From the NCBI GenBank assembly GCA_027016965.1, contig JALURI010000242.1, positions 1 to 7,843 of the forward strand: a stretch of DNA of 7,843 bases, written 5' to 3'. Shown piece by piece: positions 1 to 5,922 of this stretch. This stretch comes from Geoglobus sp. (GTDB lineage: Archaea; Halobacteriota; Archaeoglobi; Archaeoglobales; Archaeoglobaceae). Numbering within the stretch: position 1 is the first letter of the stretch; each line of letters begins with the position of its first letter. The notes under the pieces were generated by a model. That model worked only from the letters and a program-made list of their open reading frames with translations. It made no database searches and was not told the origin of the DNA. Position numbers and translations under genes: made by a program.

Positions 1-49
1 TCCCTTTTCCGGAGGCATGAACATCAATCCCGTAAACCTCGATTTTCAT
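1..49 (-). CDS. Start of an unidentified gene, cut by the left edge
   Basis: The minus strand has an ATG at 49 that stays open to the window edge, giving 16 codons (MKIEVYGIDVHASGKG). A Shine-Dalgarno-like GGTGA lies just upstream, and the start is four bases after the stop of the DUF166 gene, the usual layout of a translationally coupled operon partner. The beta-strand-like N-terminus and the later Gly-Lys-Gly fit many small alpha/beta proteins, so I do not assign a family. That a gene starts here is fairly safe; its function is unknown. Confidence 0.7.
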   Translation of the reverse strand, partial: MKIEVYGIDVHASGKG

Positions 50-53
50 TATC

Positions 54-58
54 TCACC
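54..58 (-). promoter_or_regulatory. Ribosome binding site inside the upstream stop codon
   Basis: Read on the minus strand, GGTGA overlaps the TGA stop of the DUF166 gene (56-54) and lies four bases before the ATG at 49. Termination of DUF166 and initiation of the next gene are therefore probably coupled. Confidence 0.55.
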
Positions 59-926
59 TTCTATCACTGTAGATGATGTGCTTTATGTGTTCAGGCACCT
101 CCTCATCCCCCCTGTAGCCCACTGCCTTATCAACTGCATGCCTGACTGCATATCCAGCAATGTGTAGAATTGTTTCACGGTACTCATTGTCCTTCTCCAT
201 GCTTGCCGTGCATGGATAGCTGTGGTGAGCTTCGGCAACAACATCCCAGAGCTCTCTTATTTCCGAGAATTCAAGCTCTCTCAGCCTAATACCAACATAC
301 CAGGCACAACCGCATGGCTGACTTCTGGCTATTCTGACACCGGTTATTTTCTTCCAGCCATCTGTTTTTTCAATGTCTATCTCGAATTTGGGGTATCCCA
401 TACTCATTTCTCTGACAAATCTGTTTATTGTGGAATGCTCTTCCCTTTCGTTCAGTATGCAGAATGGCTTTGGAGCGGCAAATTCAATTCCGATTTCTGA
501 ACATCTCTCTTTAATCTGTTTTGCGAGCCCTGCACTGCACCATCTCGGCTCCTCAACAGGAACGATATATGCGCTGTATCCAAGCTCTGAAATCCTTTCA
601 GGGAGCGATATCAGAATATCGGGATGGAGGTTTATGGCAATGGCTATGTCAGCCTTTGGAATTTCCTTTGGTAGAAAGTCATCAGGCTCTTCAATGAAAT
701 CGGGCATGTTTAGTGGGTCTATCATCCCAAAAGAGGCAATTATGTTTTTTGAAAAGCTGTAAACATTTTCCTTGCACTGAACACATCCATCAATACCGCA
801 TGCTCCGAAAGATGGACACGAGTTTCTGTAGTTCATGAGATTTGCGATGAACCTCTCCCCAAACTCACCGTGATAGAAAACAGTTATCCTCAGATTTGAT
901 CTGAATCCGGGCTGCTCTAACTCCAT
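54..926 (-). CDS. DUF166 family cysteine-rich protein
   Basis: This 290-residue protein matches the archaeal DUF166 family as I know it. It has an N-terminal ITVFYHGEFGER strand and loop (14-25), a cysteine cluster with C37, C43, C48 and C51, a VEEPRWCSAGL segment (124-134), APKPFC (151-156), QPCGCAWY (203-210) and HHSYPCTASM (234-243), then a helical tail. The cysteine spacing suggests an iron-sulfur cluster or bound metal; this is inference. Some database records label the family as thymidylate synthase, and I know of no firm support for that. No signal peptide or membrane helix is visible, so it is probably cytosolic. The ATG at 926 is the only plausible start: an in-frame TAA lies 15 bases upstream and the next residues offer no ATG, GTG or TTG. 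It follows the NFACT gene by 25 bases on the same strand and is probably co-transcribed with it. The ribosome binding site is poor (AGGA almost touching the ATG). Confidence 0.85.
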   Translation of the reverse strand: MELEQPGFRSNLRITVFYHGEFGERFIANLMNYRNSCPSFGACGIDGCVQCKENVYSFSKNIIASFGMIDPLNMPDFIEEPDDFLPKEIPKADIAIAINLHPDILISLPERISELGYSAYIVPVEEPRWCSAGLAKQIKERCSEIGIEFAAPKPFCILNEREEHSTINRFVREMSMGYPKFEIDIEKTDGWKKITGVRIARSQPCGCAWYVGIRLRELEFSEIRELWDVVAEAHHSYPCTASMEKDNEYRETILHIAGYAVRHAVDKAVGYRGDEEVPEHIKHIIYSDRR

Positions 927-951
927 ATCCTGATGCTGTTTTTAGGCAATA

Positions 952-2898
952 TTACTGTTTCTCAACTGCATGAAGAGATAATATTCCTGACTTTCCGGGA
1001 GGCAAAAACTTTGCAATCTCATCAGGAGTTGCTATTCCTCTGACAATATGCCTCTCCTCCTCTTTTGCCATTTCAACCAGCTTTTTTGCAATCTGAATGC
1101 TCATCTCGTTAAATCCAGTATCCCCGATTTCAAGAACAATGCAGTAATCTGAATGTTCTGCAACACCATCAACAGGCCCGCCAAGAAGCCTGAGATTTTT
1201 CAGATCAACACCAACAGCTGCTTTTAGTGAAACCTTTCTGTAGTTTCTCTTCCCTTCAATGAAGAAACCTCCTTTTGGCAAATACTCTCCAGCCTTTGCC
1301 GCCCTTTTCACCTGCTCTGGTAGAACATAGTACACCTCTCCGCTGTGCTTACCTTCCTTCCAGAGAGCAGAATAAATGGCTGCAAATTCACACGCCTCAG
1401 CTATGCTTTTTTCTCCAGCATTCTTCCCATTTTTCAAAATTGCAACCGTTCCACCAGGTGTTTCGGTGTGGAAAAAGAGATCTTTTCTTTCCATGTGCTT
1501 TGAAACCACTTCTTCGTTCATTTCAGCATTTCTACCACCAATGACAAGGTATCCTTCTGATGTGAAATACCATCTGTACCTTTCATACCACTCTCTTTTT
1601 CTTGCAACTCTGATTGATGAAAGATGTCTCCTCTCTTCCAGTTCTCCAGCTCTTTCCATCTCTTCCTGAGTTTTTCTGAGAGCGATGAGGACTCCATTCA
1701 GCTTCTCCCTGAATTTCTTTGCTTTTGAGTAATATTCATCAGCAATTTCATGTATCGACTTTCTTAGCCAGAGCCTGATCTCATGTCCATCAATCTCAAC
1801 ATCTACCGCATTTTCCTCAGGGATCAGCTTAATGACCTCTTTCAGATTCCCCTTTTTCTTCTCTTTTTCCACTATCTCAGCAACCTCTTTCCATTTCCTG
1901 TCTTCTACTGCTCTTTTGAATTCTGAATGGATTGCCTCAATTTTCTGATAGTTTTCATATATCAGATCTCCGGTTCTTTTCAGCCTTTCCATTTCAGACT
2001 CAAACCTTTTCTTTGCCTCAAGCTGACTTCGGTATCTGGTCTTCAGTCTCTCAAGCACCTCATTTCTTTTTTCCATCTCTTCAACTCTCTGAACTGTTTT
2101 TGAGGAGAAGAATGTGTCAATCGCTTCCCAGTAGGTATCAAAGTACTTTTTCTCGAGTTTATCATATTTCAGAAGCTCAACGGGCTGATAATCAATGAAA
2201 TTTCCCTTATCAAGAACTATATGGGGATTGATCTCATCCGGAGCGTATATCTCATGAATTGCCTCCAGAATTCTTTCGATTTCTTCATCACTTAGTTCAT
2301 CACCCTTTTTGTTTTTGTCGACCTCAGCTCTCTCAAGAATTTCTTCAGCATACAGTCCTCCTGTTCCAAGATTGAGAGCTATACTCTTCACAACCTCCCT
2401 GTCTCTCAGTATATTCCTTAATTCGCTGACATCCCTGATCTCTCTTGGACTCGGTCTTGGTTCAGGGAATGAATACAGAGATCCGGTCTTTATCTTATGT
2501 TTTAAAGGCATTATAACTCTAAAATCATCATCTGTCAGAATTACGTTCCCTTTTGAAAAAAGCTCTGCAATTACGTGCTTTCTCTCTTCCCTTTCAACGC
2601 TCAGCACAATCACCCTGTCAAAGCTATGCTGATTTATTTCAACAAGCCTCCCATTCTCCAGATGCTTTCTCAGAAGCATCGCAAATGAAGATGGAAATCT
2701 GGGACTTTCCTTTGGAAATCTTGTTGGGTGAAATCTCATTCCCGTCTCAATTACAAGATCGATTCTTTCATTTCCTCTGAGCTTTATCCTTATCTCATCG
2801 GGGATGTGGTGGTAGATTTTATCAACTCTTGCACCCTCAATCTTATCCAGGATTTCATCCATGACAATTGATATGTCAAGGGACGACATCGGTCTCAT
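952..2898 (-). CDS. rqcH: NFACT family protein, archaeal RqcH/Rqc2 homologue
   Basis: This 648-residue protein has the layout of the NFACT family (bacterial RqcH, yeast Rqc2, human NEMF). These bind the large ribosomal subunit carrying stalled peptidyl-tRNA and, in bacteria, recruit tRNA-Ala to add alanine tails that mark the chain for degradation. The NFACT-N domain covers about 1-230. It holds GMRFHPTRFP (53-62) and the Asp94-Arg95 pair in HSFDRVIV, the counterpart of the functional DR motif of bacterial RqcH. A helix-hairpin-helix-like NLGTGGLYAEEI lies at 176-187. Two charged coiled-coil stretches (about 262-350 and 383-435) flank a short beta segment. The NFACT-R (DUF814) domain runs from about 436 to 565, with GGRNAEMNEEVVSKH (454-468), FFHTETPGGTVAI (475-487) and GGFFIEGKRNYR (542-553). 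About 85 more C-terminal residues follow. Cytosolic and ribosome-associated by homology. The start at 2898 lies 30 bases from a TATA box; Met4 at 2889 is the alternative. It heads the operon with DUF166 and diverges from rnhB. Confidence 0.92.
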   Translation of the reverse strand: MRPMSSLDISIVMDEILDKIEGARVDKIYHHIPDEIRIKLRGNERIDLVIETGMRFHPTRFPKESPRFPSSFAMLLRKHLENGRLVEINQHSFDRVIVLSVEREERKHVIAELFSKGNVILTDDDFRVIMPLKHKIKTGSLYSFPEPRPSPREIRDVSELRNILRDREVVKSIALNLGTGGLYAEEILERAEVDKNKKGDELSDEEIERILEAIHEIYAPDEINPHIVLDKGNFIDYQPVELLKYDKLEKKYFDTYWEAIDTFFSSKTVQRVEEMEKRNEVLERLKTRYRSQLEAKKRFESEMERLKRTGDLIYENYQKIEAIHSEFKRAVEDRKWKEVAEIVEKEKKKGNLKEVIKLIPEENAVDVEIDGHEIRLWLRKSIHEIADEYYSKAKKFREKLNGVLIALRKTQEEMERAGELEERRHLSSIRVARKREWYERYRWYFTSEGYLVIGGRNAEMNEEVVSKHMERKDLFFHTETPGGTVAILKNGKNAGEKSIAEACEFAAIYSALWKEGKHSGEVYYVLPEQVKRAAKAGEYLPKGGFFIEGKRNYRKVSLKAAVGVDLKNLRLLGGPVDGVAEHSDYCIVLEIGDTGFNEMSIQIAKKLVEMAKEEERHIVRGIATPDEIAKFLPPGKSGILSLHAVEKQ

Positions 2899-2910
2899 GC
2901 TTTTTTAATT

Positions 2911-3044
2911 CACTACTGTAGGGTTAATATAGATGATCACTTCAGCTAAGTTTCGTTAATGTAACCCATCAAAATGGATTTTTTTATCAAATTTCGAAGA
3001 TGGTTTTTTGAGGGGGAAGATAACTCCACGAAAAGACAGTAGTG
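2911..3044. repeat. 9-base inverted repeat, one arm in each divergent promoter
   Basis: The 9-mer ACAGTAGTG occurs on the minus strand at 2919-2911 and on the plus strand at 3036-3044. The arms form a perfect inverted repeat separated by 116 bases. In the NFACT direction the copy lies between TATA box and start codon; in the rnhB direction it lies about 13 bases upstream of the TATA-like element. The arms are exact; a role as a shared operator is a guess. Confidence 0.45.
2924..2931 (-). promoter_or_regulatory. TATA box for the NFACT gene
   Basis: The minus strand reads TATATTAA, centred about 30 bases before the ATG at 2898. Archaeal transcription starts about 25-27 bases past the centre of this element, so the mRNA would begin within a few bases of the start codon. 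No good Shine-Dalgarno sequence lies before the ATG, which agrees with a nearly leaderless transcript. Confidence 0.55.
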
Positions 3045-3056
3045 CAAACACCAAAA

Positions 3057-3065
3057 TCTTTTTCC
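3057..3065 (+). promoter_or_regulatory. Probable TATA element for rnhB
   Basis: TCTTTTTCC follows an A-rich stretch (AAAA at 3053-3056). It closely resembles the element before the UbiD gene (ATCTTTTTAT). Transcription would begin near 3088 and leave a leader of about 29 bases that holds the ribosome binding site. The match to a canonical TATA box is imperfect. Confidence 0.4.
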
Positions 3066-3105
3066 ATATCGTGGATTAAAATCCTGTTAAAGCTGTGAAT
3101 AGGTT

Positions 3106-3110
3106 GGAGA
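3106..3110 (+). promoter_or_regulatory. Ribosome binding site of rnhB
   Basis: GGAGA ends six bases before the ATG at 3117. It is the clearest Shine-Dalgarno sequence in the window and contrasts with the leaderless arrangement of most neighbours. Confidence 0.65.
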
Positions 3111-3116
3111 ACTGAG

Positions 3117-3752
3117 ATGAGGATTGCGGGAATTGATGAAGCCGGGAAGGGGCCGGTTATTGGTCCCCTTGTAGTCTGTGGTGCTGCCTGTTATGAAAGC
3201 GAGACTAAGCTGATAAAATTACTGGGAGTTAAAGACTCGAAAAAGCTCACTCCTGCGAGAAGGGAAGAAATTACTGAGAGACTCAGAGAAATTGTTGATC
3301 ATGAGGTGGTTATCCTTTCTCCATCCGAACTTGACTCAAAAATGAGCGAAAAGACGATAAATGAGATTCTGAAAGAGTGCTGTGCTTTAATCATTTCAAA
3401 GCTCAACCCTGATGTTGTTTACGTAGACAGCTTTGATGTAAAACCAGATCGACTTTCGAGTGAGCTTGAAAAGCTGACAGGAAAAAGGATCATAGCGATG
3501 CACAACGGTGAGAGGGAGGCAATAGTTGCTGCTGCGTCAATCATTGCCAAAACTTTGAGGGACAAAATCATTGAGGAGCTGAAAAAGAAATATGGCGATT
3601 TCGGGAGTGGTTACGCCTCAGACGAAAGAACGAGAAAGTGGCTGGAGGAAAGGCTGAGGGAAGGTGAGATCCCGGAAATAGTCAGGAAAAAGTGGAAGAC
3701 TGTGGAAAAGCTCAGGCAGAAGATAGGGCAGAGGGATCTTTTTGAGTTCTGA
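3117..3752 (+). CDS. rnhB: Ribonuclease HII, archaeal type
   Basis: This 211-residue protein is a full-length archaeal RNase HII, which cleaves the RNA strand of RNA/DNA hybrids and cuts at single ribonucleotides in DNA. Visible motifs are GIDEAGKGPVIGP (5-17, catalytic D7 and E8), GVKDSKKL (37-44), VYVDSFDV with D104 (101-108), AAASIIAK (138-145) and FGSGYASD (162-169) with the conserved tyrosine Y166. The fourth carboxylate normally sits in an H-K-A-D motif just before AAASIIAK. Here the segment reads HNGEREAIV (129-137), one residue shorter, so aspartate is absent and E132 is the nearest substitute. The C-terminus, QRDLFEF (205-211), fits a PCNA-interacting peptide (Q-x-x-L-x-x-F), as in other archaeal RNase HII. 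The start has a good ribosome binding site. The gene diverges from the NFACT operon and is followed by a decayed vapBC module, so it is probably monocistronic. Confidence 0.95.
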   Translation: MRIAGIDEAGKGPVIGPLVVCGAACYESETKLIKLLGVKDSKKLTPARREEITERLREIVDHEVVILSPSELDSKMSEKTINEILKECCALIISKLNPDVVYVDSFDVKPDRLSSELEKLTGKRIIAMHNGEREAIVAAASIIAKTLRDKIIEELKKKYGDFGSGYASDERTRKWLEERLREGEIPEIVRKKWKTVEKLRQKIGQRDLFEF

Positions 3753-3855
3753 TGATTTTTGATAGATGCGTTGTGAAGACCTTAGGCATAAAAGAGGAGT
3801 TTAACCGAGATATCCCGAAGGAAAGAGAGATGTTGTTGTGGCATGTCTTCAGTTT
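3753..3855. other. Spacer between rnhB and the vapC remnant
   Basis: This holds about 100 bases with no confident gene. T5 tracts at 3739-3743 and 3756-3760, around the rnhB stop, could act as a weak archaeal U-tract terminator. A plus-strand ATG at 3752 overlaps the rnhB stop and opens about 35 coding-like codons before running antisense into vapC. It may be a gene remnant, but the evidence is thin. Confidence 0.3.
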
Positions 3856-4130
3856 TTACCTATCAAGCACCTTAACCCTCACACCCACTTCTTTTAGCTT
3901 TTCAAAGTCTTTATCAAACGTGAGAATCTCGCAGTCATCATCGCTGAATGCGATCAAGATGTCCATGTGTTTTCCATACAAATTTTGCACCGAGCATTAG
4001 CTCATACACTGTCAGCTCGCTCACAAGAATGTCCTCACATTTATATTTCCTCCTTTCAAGCTCGTATATGGCCGATCTGTTTTTTCTTTTAAAGTTCTAT
4101 CAGAAATGAAGTATCGAGCAAAAGTTTCAT
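3856..4130 (-). pseudogene. vapC: Decayed VapC PIN-domain toxin
   Basis: Read on the minus strand, this is a PIN-domain ribonuclease of the VapC type in pieces. The ATG at 4130 gives MKLLLDTSFLIEL with the first active-site Asp (D6), and the frame then hits TAA. Skipping one T at 4091 opens the next frame (KRKNRSAIYELERR..., then SELTVYELMLGAK), which carries the expected glutamates and runs to about 3983. Another frame change leads to MDILIAFSDDDCEILTFDKD (from 3966) and a normal VapC ending at TAA 3858-3856. Intact relatives are about 125-140 residues; here some 40-45 central residues between ELMLGAK and MDILIA are missing. One early frameshift plus a frame-breaking internal deletion make function very unlikely, although the four acidic residues survive across the pieces. 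The ATG overlaps the vapB stop as ATGA (4130-4127), the usual vapBC coupling. Confidence 0.8.
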
Positions 4131-4337
4131 AGTCTCATCCTGAAGTTCTTCCTAATGTTCTTGGATATCCTCTCAAGTTCATTTTCATATCCTGTAGTCT
4201 CTGCCGTTTTAATCAGCATTTCAATCCATTTTTCCACATTTTTAGAGATCAGCTCATCAATTATTGCACTGAAACTTTTTTCCCTTAAGTCTGAGGAGTT
4301 TTTCGTAAATTTCATCAGAAATCGTTATGGTTTTCAT
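4127..4337 (-). pseudogene. vapB: Frameshifted VapB antitoxin (UPF0330/DUF217 type)
   Basis: The N-terminus typical of the family, MKTITISDEIYEKLLRLKG, starts at the ATG at 4337. It then loses frame in a run of six A (complement of T at 4276-4281) and stops soon after. Removing one A restores KSFSAIIDELISKNVEKW and the rest, giving a 69-residue protein of normal length that ends RMRL. The family is the antitoxin partner of VapC: the N-terminal part binds DNA and the C-terminal part blocks the toxin. An apparent shorter reading frame beginning at 4315 uses an unrelated N-terminus and is not the true start. A single A-run indel could be a sequencing error, but the partner vapC is certainly damaged, so decay of both is the simpler reading. 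Confidence 0.75.
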
Positions 4338-4359
4338 GTTCTGTGTGTTGTACACGAAA

Positions 4360-4367
4360 ATAGTTAA
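4360..4367 (-). promoter_or_regulatory. Possible TATA box of the vapBC remnant
   Basis: TTAACTAT on the minus strand is centred about 27 bases before the vapB ATG at 4337, the right distance for a leaderless transcript. The sequence is a weak TATA match, so the position is the main support. Confidence 0.3.
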
Positions 4368-4437
4368 GAGTTGCTGAGGGGTGTTTTGCGATGGTAAATG
4401 GCACATTTTGCCTGAGACCCAAACTCGTCATAACAAT

Positions 4438-4445
4438 CTTTTTAT
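4438..4445 (+). promoter_or_regulatory. TATA box of the UbiD-family gene
   Basis: CTTTTTAT is centred 26-27 bases before the ATG at 4468, placing the transcription start at or next to the start codon. There is no Shine-Dalgarno sequence (ACCACC precedes the ATG). This fixes the start at 4468 and rules out the longer upstream reading, whose extra codons would not be transcribed. Confidence 0.6.
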
Positions 4446-4467
4446 CTACCCCATTCAAAAGACCACC

Positions 4468-5922
4468 ATGGCCTACGAGGACCTCAGAAAATTCATCGAA
4501 AAGCTTGATCAGGAAGGAGAGCTTGCCAGAATAAGTAGGGAGGTGAGCGTTGAGCTTGAGATAACTGAAATCGCTGACAGAGTTGTGAAGCAGAACGGGA
4601 AGGCTCTGCTCTTCGAAAATCCGAAGGGCTACAGCATTCCTGTATTGATAAACGCTTTTGCGAGCGAAAGGCGAATGAAGCTTGCTTTAGAAACAGAGAG
4701 GCTTGAGAGCATTGGGGAAAGGCTGGTGGAGCTTGCAAGAATGAAGCCTGAGTCAGTTCTTGATGGACTGAAAGTTCTTTCTTCAGCAAAAGACCTGATG
4801 AGTTTCATTCCGAAAAAGGTTAAAAACGGTCCTGTGAAGGAGGTTGTTGATCATAACCCCGATCTGTTCAAGTTCCCGATTTTGAAGTGCTGGCCTCAGG
4901 ATGGTGGAAGGTTCATCACCTTCCCGGTTGTCATTACCAAGGACCCCGAAACAGGGATTCTGAACGCTGGAATGTATCGAATGCAGGTTTTTGATGAGAA
5001 AACAACAGGTATGCACTGGCAGATCCACAAGCATGGGGCTTTGCATTACAGGAAGCTGAAGGAGATGAGAGTGGACAGGCTGGAGGTTGCTGTTGCCATA
5101 GGGGTGGACCCTGCCATACTCTATGCCTCAACCGCCCCTCTACCAGAAAACATGAGCGAGTTCATGTTTGCAGGGTTCATCAGAAAGAAGAGGTTAAAAA
5201 TGGTTGATTGCGAGACTGTTGATTTGCAGGTACCTGCAATGGCTGAAATCGTGTTTGAAGGTCATGTAAAACTAAATGAATTCAGGATGGAGGGACCGTT
5301 CGGAGATCACACCGGCTATTACACACCTCCTGAATCATATCCTGTTTTCCACGTTGAGTGCATAACCCACCGCGAAAATCCAATTTACCACACAACGATT
5401 GTCGGTAAACCTCCTATGGAGGATGCGTGGCTTGGGAAGGCAACGGAAAGAATCTTTCTTCCAGTGATCAGAATGATTCATCCCGAGATTGTGGACATGA
5501 ATTTGCCAATCTCAGCGACATTTCACAACCTCGTGATAGTTTCCATAAAGAAGCGCTATCCCGGACATGCGAGAAAGGTTATGTTCTCAATCTGGGGAAC
5601 AGGAATGCTTAGCTTGACCAAGATTGTCATTGTCGTTGATGATGACATCAACATTCACGACATGAACCAGGTTATGTGGGCAGTTACGAGCAGGTTTGAT
5701 CCTGCGAGGGATGTTGTCGTGATTCCGGACTCACCACTCGACAGTCTTGACCATGCAACATACAGACCAAATCTGGGTGGAAAGCTGGGGATAGATGCAA
5801 CAAAGAAGTGGAAAGAAGAAGGTTATGAGAGGGATTGGCCTGATGTTGTTGAGATGGATGGTGAAATGAAAAGAAAGGTGGATGTGTACTGGACCGAGCT
5901 AAAGAAGGTTATTTTCGACTAA
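4468..5922 (+). CDS. UbiD-family prenyl-FMN-dependent decarboxylase
   Basis: This 484-residue protein is a complete UbiD-type decarboxylase, a cytosolic enzyme family that uses prenylated FMN (made by UbiX) and a divalent metal to remove CO2 from unsaturated or aromatic acids. Residues line up with the fungal Fdc1 sites at a constant offset of two: metal/cofactor ligands N166, H189 and E231, and catalytic R171, E275 and D280. They lie in NAGMYR (166-171), WQIHKHG (184-190), MSEFMFAG (229-236) and EGPFGDHTGYY (275-285). The family N-terminus AYEDLRKFIEKL begins right after Met1, and a leaderless promoter supports this start; in-frame codons upstream look unrelated to the family. Length is close to E. 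coli UbiD (497). Likely roles in such an archaeon are menaquinone biosynthesis or, less likely given its length, the anhydromevalonate-phosphate step of the archaeal mevalonate route. The substrate cannot be read from sequence, and no ubiX or quinone gene is nearby. Its stop overlaps the convergent GNAT gene by four bases. Confidence 0.92.
   Translation: MAYEDLRKFIEKLDQEGELARISREVSVELEITEIADRVVKQNGKALLFENPKGYSIPVLINAFASERRMKLALETERLESIGERLVELARMKPESVLDGLKVLSSAKDLMSFIPKKVKNGPVKEVVDHNPDLFKFPILKCWPQDGGRFITFPVVITKDPETGILNAGMYRMQVFDEKTTGMHWQIHKHGALHYRKLKEMRVDRLEVAVAIGVDPAILYASTAPLPENMSEFMFAGFIRKKRLKMVDCETVDLQVPAMAEIVFEGHVKLNEFRMEGPFGDHTGYYTPPESYPVFHVECITHRENPIYHTTIVGKPPMEDAWLGKATERIFLPVIRMIHPEIVDMNLPISATFHNLVIVSIKKRYPGHARKVMFSIWGTGMLSLTKIVIVVDDDINIHDMNQVMWAVTSRFDPARDVVVIPDSPLDSLDHATYRPNLGGKLGIDATKKWKEEGYERDWPDVVEMDGEMKRKVDVYWTELKKVIFD

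Noticed and set aside
222..762. Plus-strand reading frames across the DUF166 gene
   Set aside because: They are serine- and phenylalanine-rich antisense shadows of a clear DUF166 coding sequence. The same holds for plus-strand frames inside the NFACT gene and minus-strand frames inside the UbiD gene.
2940..3056. Small RNA or riboswitch in the NFACT/rnhB intergenic region
   Set aside because: I see T- and A-rich stretches and one 9-base inverted repeat with a 116-base gap, but no compact stem-loop set or tRNA-like or box C/D pattern I can support.
4088..4094. Programmed +1 frameshift at CTT-TAA in vapC, like the bacterial prfB site
   Set aside because: The local sequence does fit a +1 slip, but a second frame break and the missing middle of the PIN domain leave no functional toxin.
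4276..4283. Programmed -1 frameshift at A-AAA-AAG in vapB
   Set aside because: The heptamer is in phase for -1 slippage, but that leads to VSVQ and a stop. Restoring VapB needs +1 or -2, so the site does not rescue it.
4127..4315. A 62-residue minus-strand protein starting at 4315
   Set aside because: Its first dozen residues are out of frame with the family. The true VapB N-terminus lies in another frame from 4337, so this is the tail of a frameshifted vapB.
4381..4467. N-terminal extension of the UbiD protein (29 residues)
   Set aside because: The extension contains the promoter, is unlike the family, and the conserved N-terminus begins exactly at the ATG at 4468.
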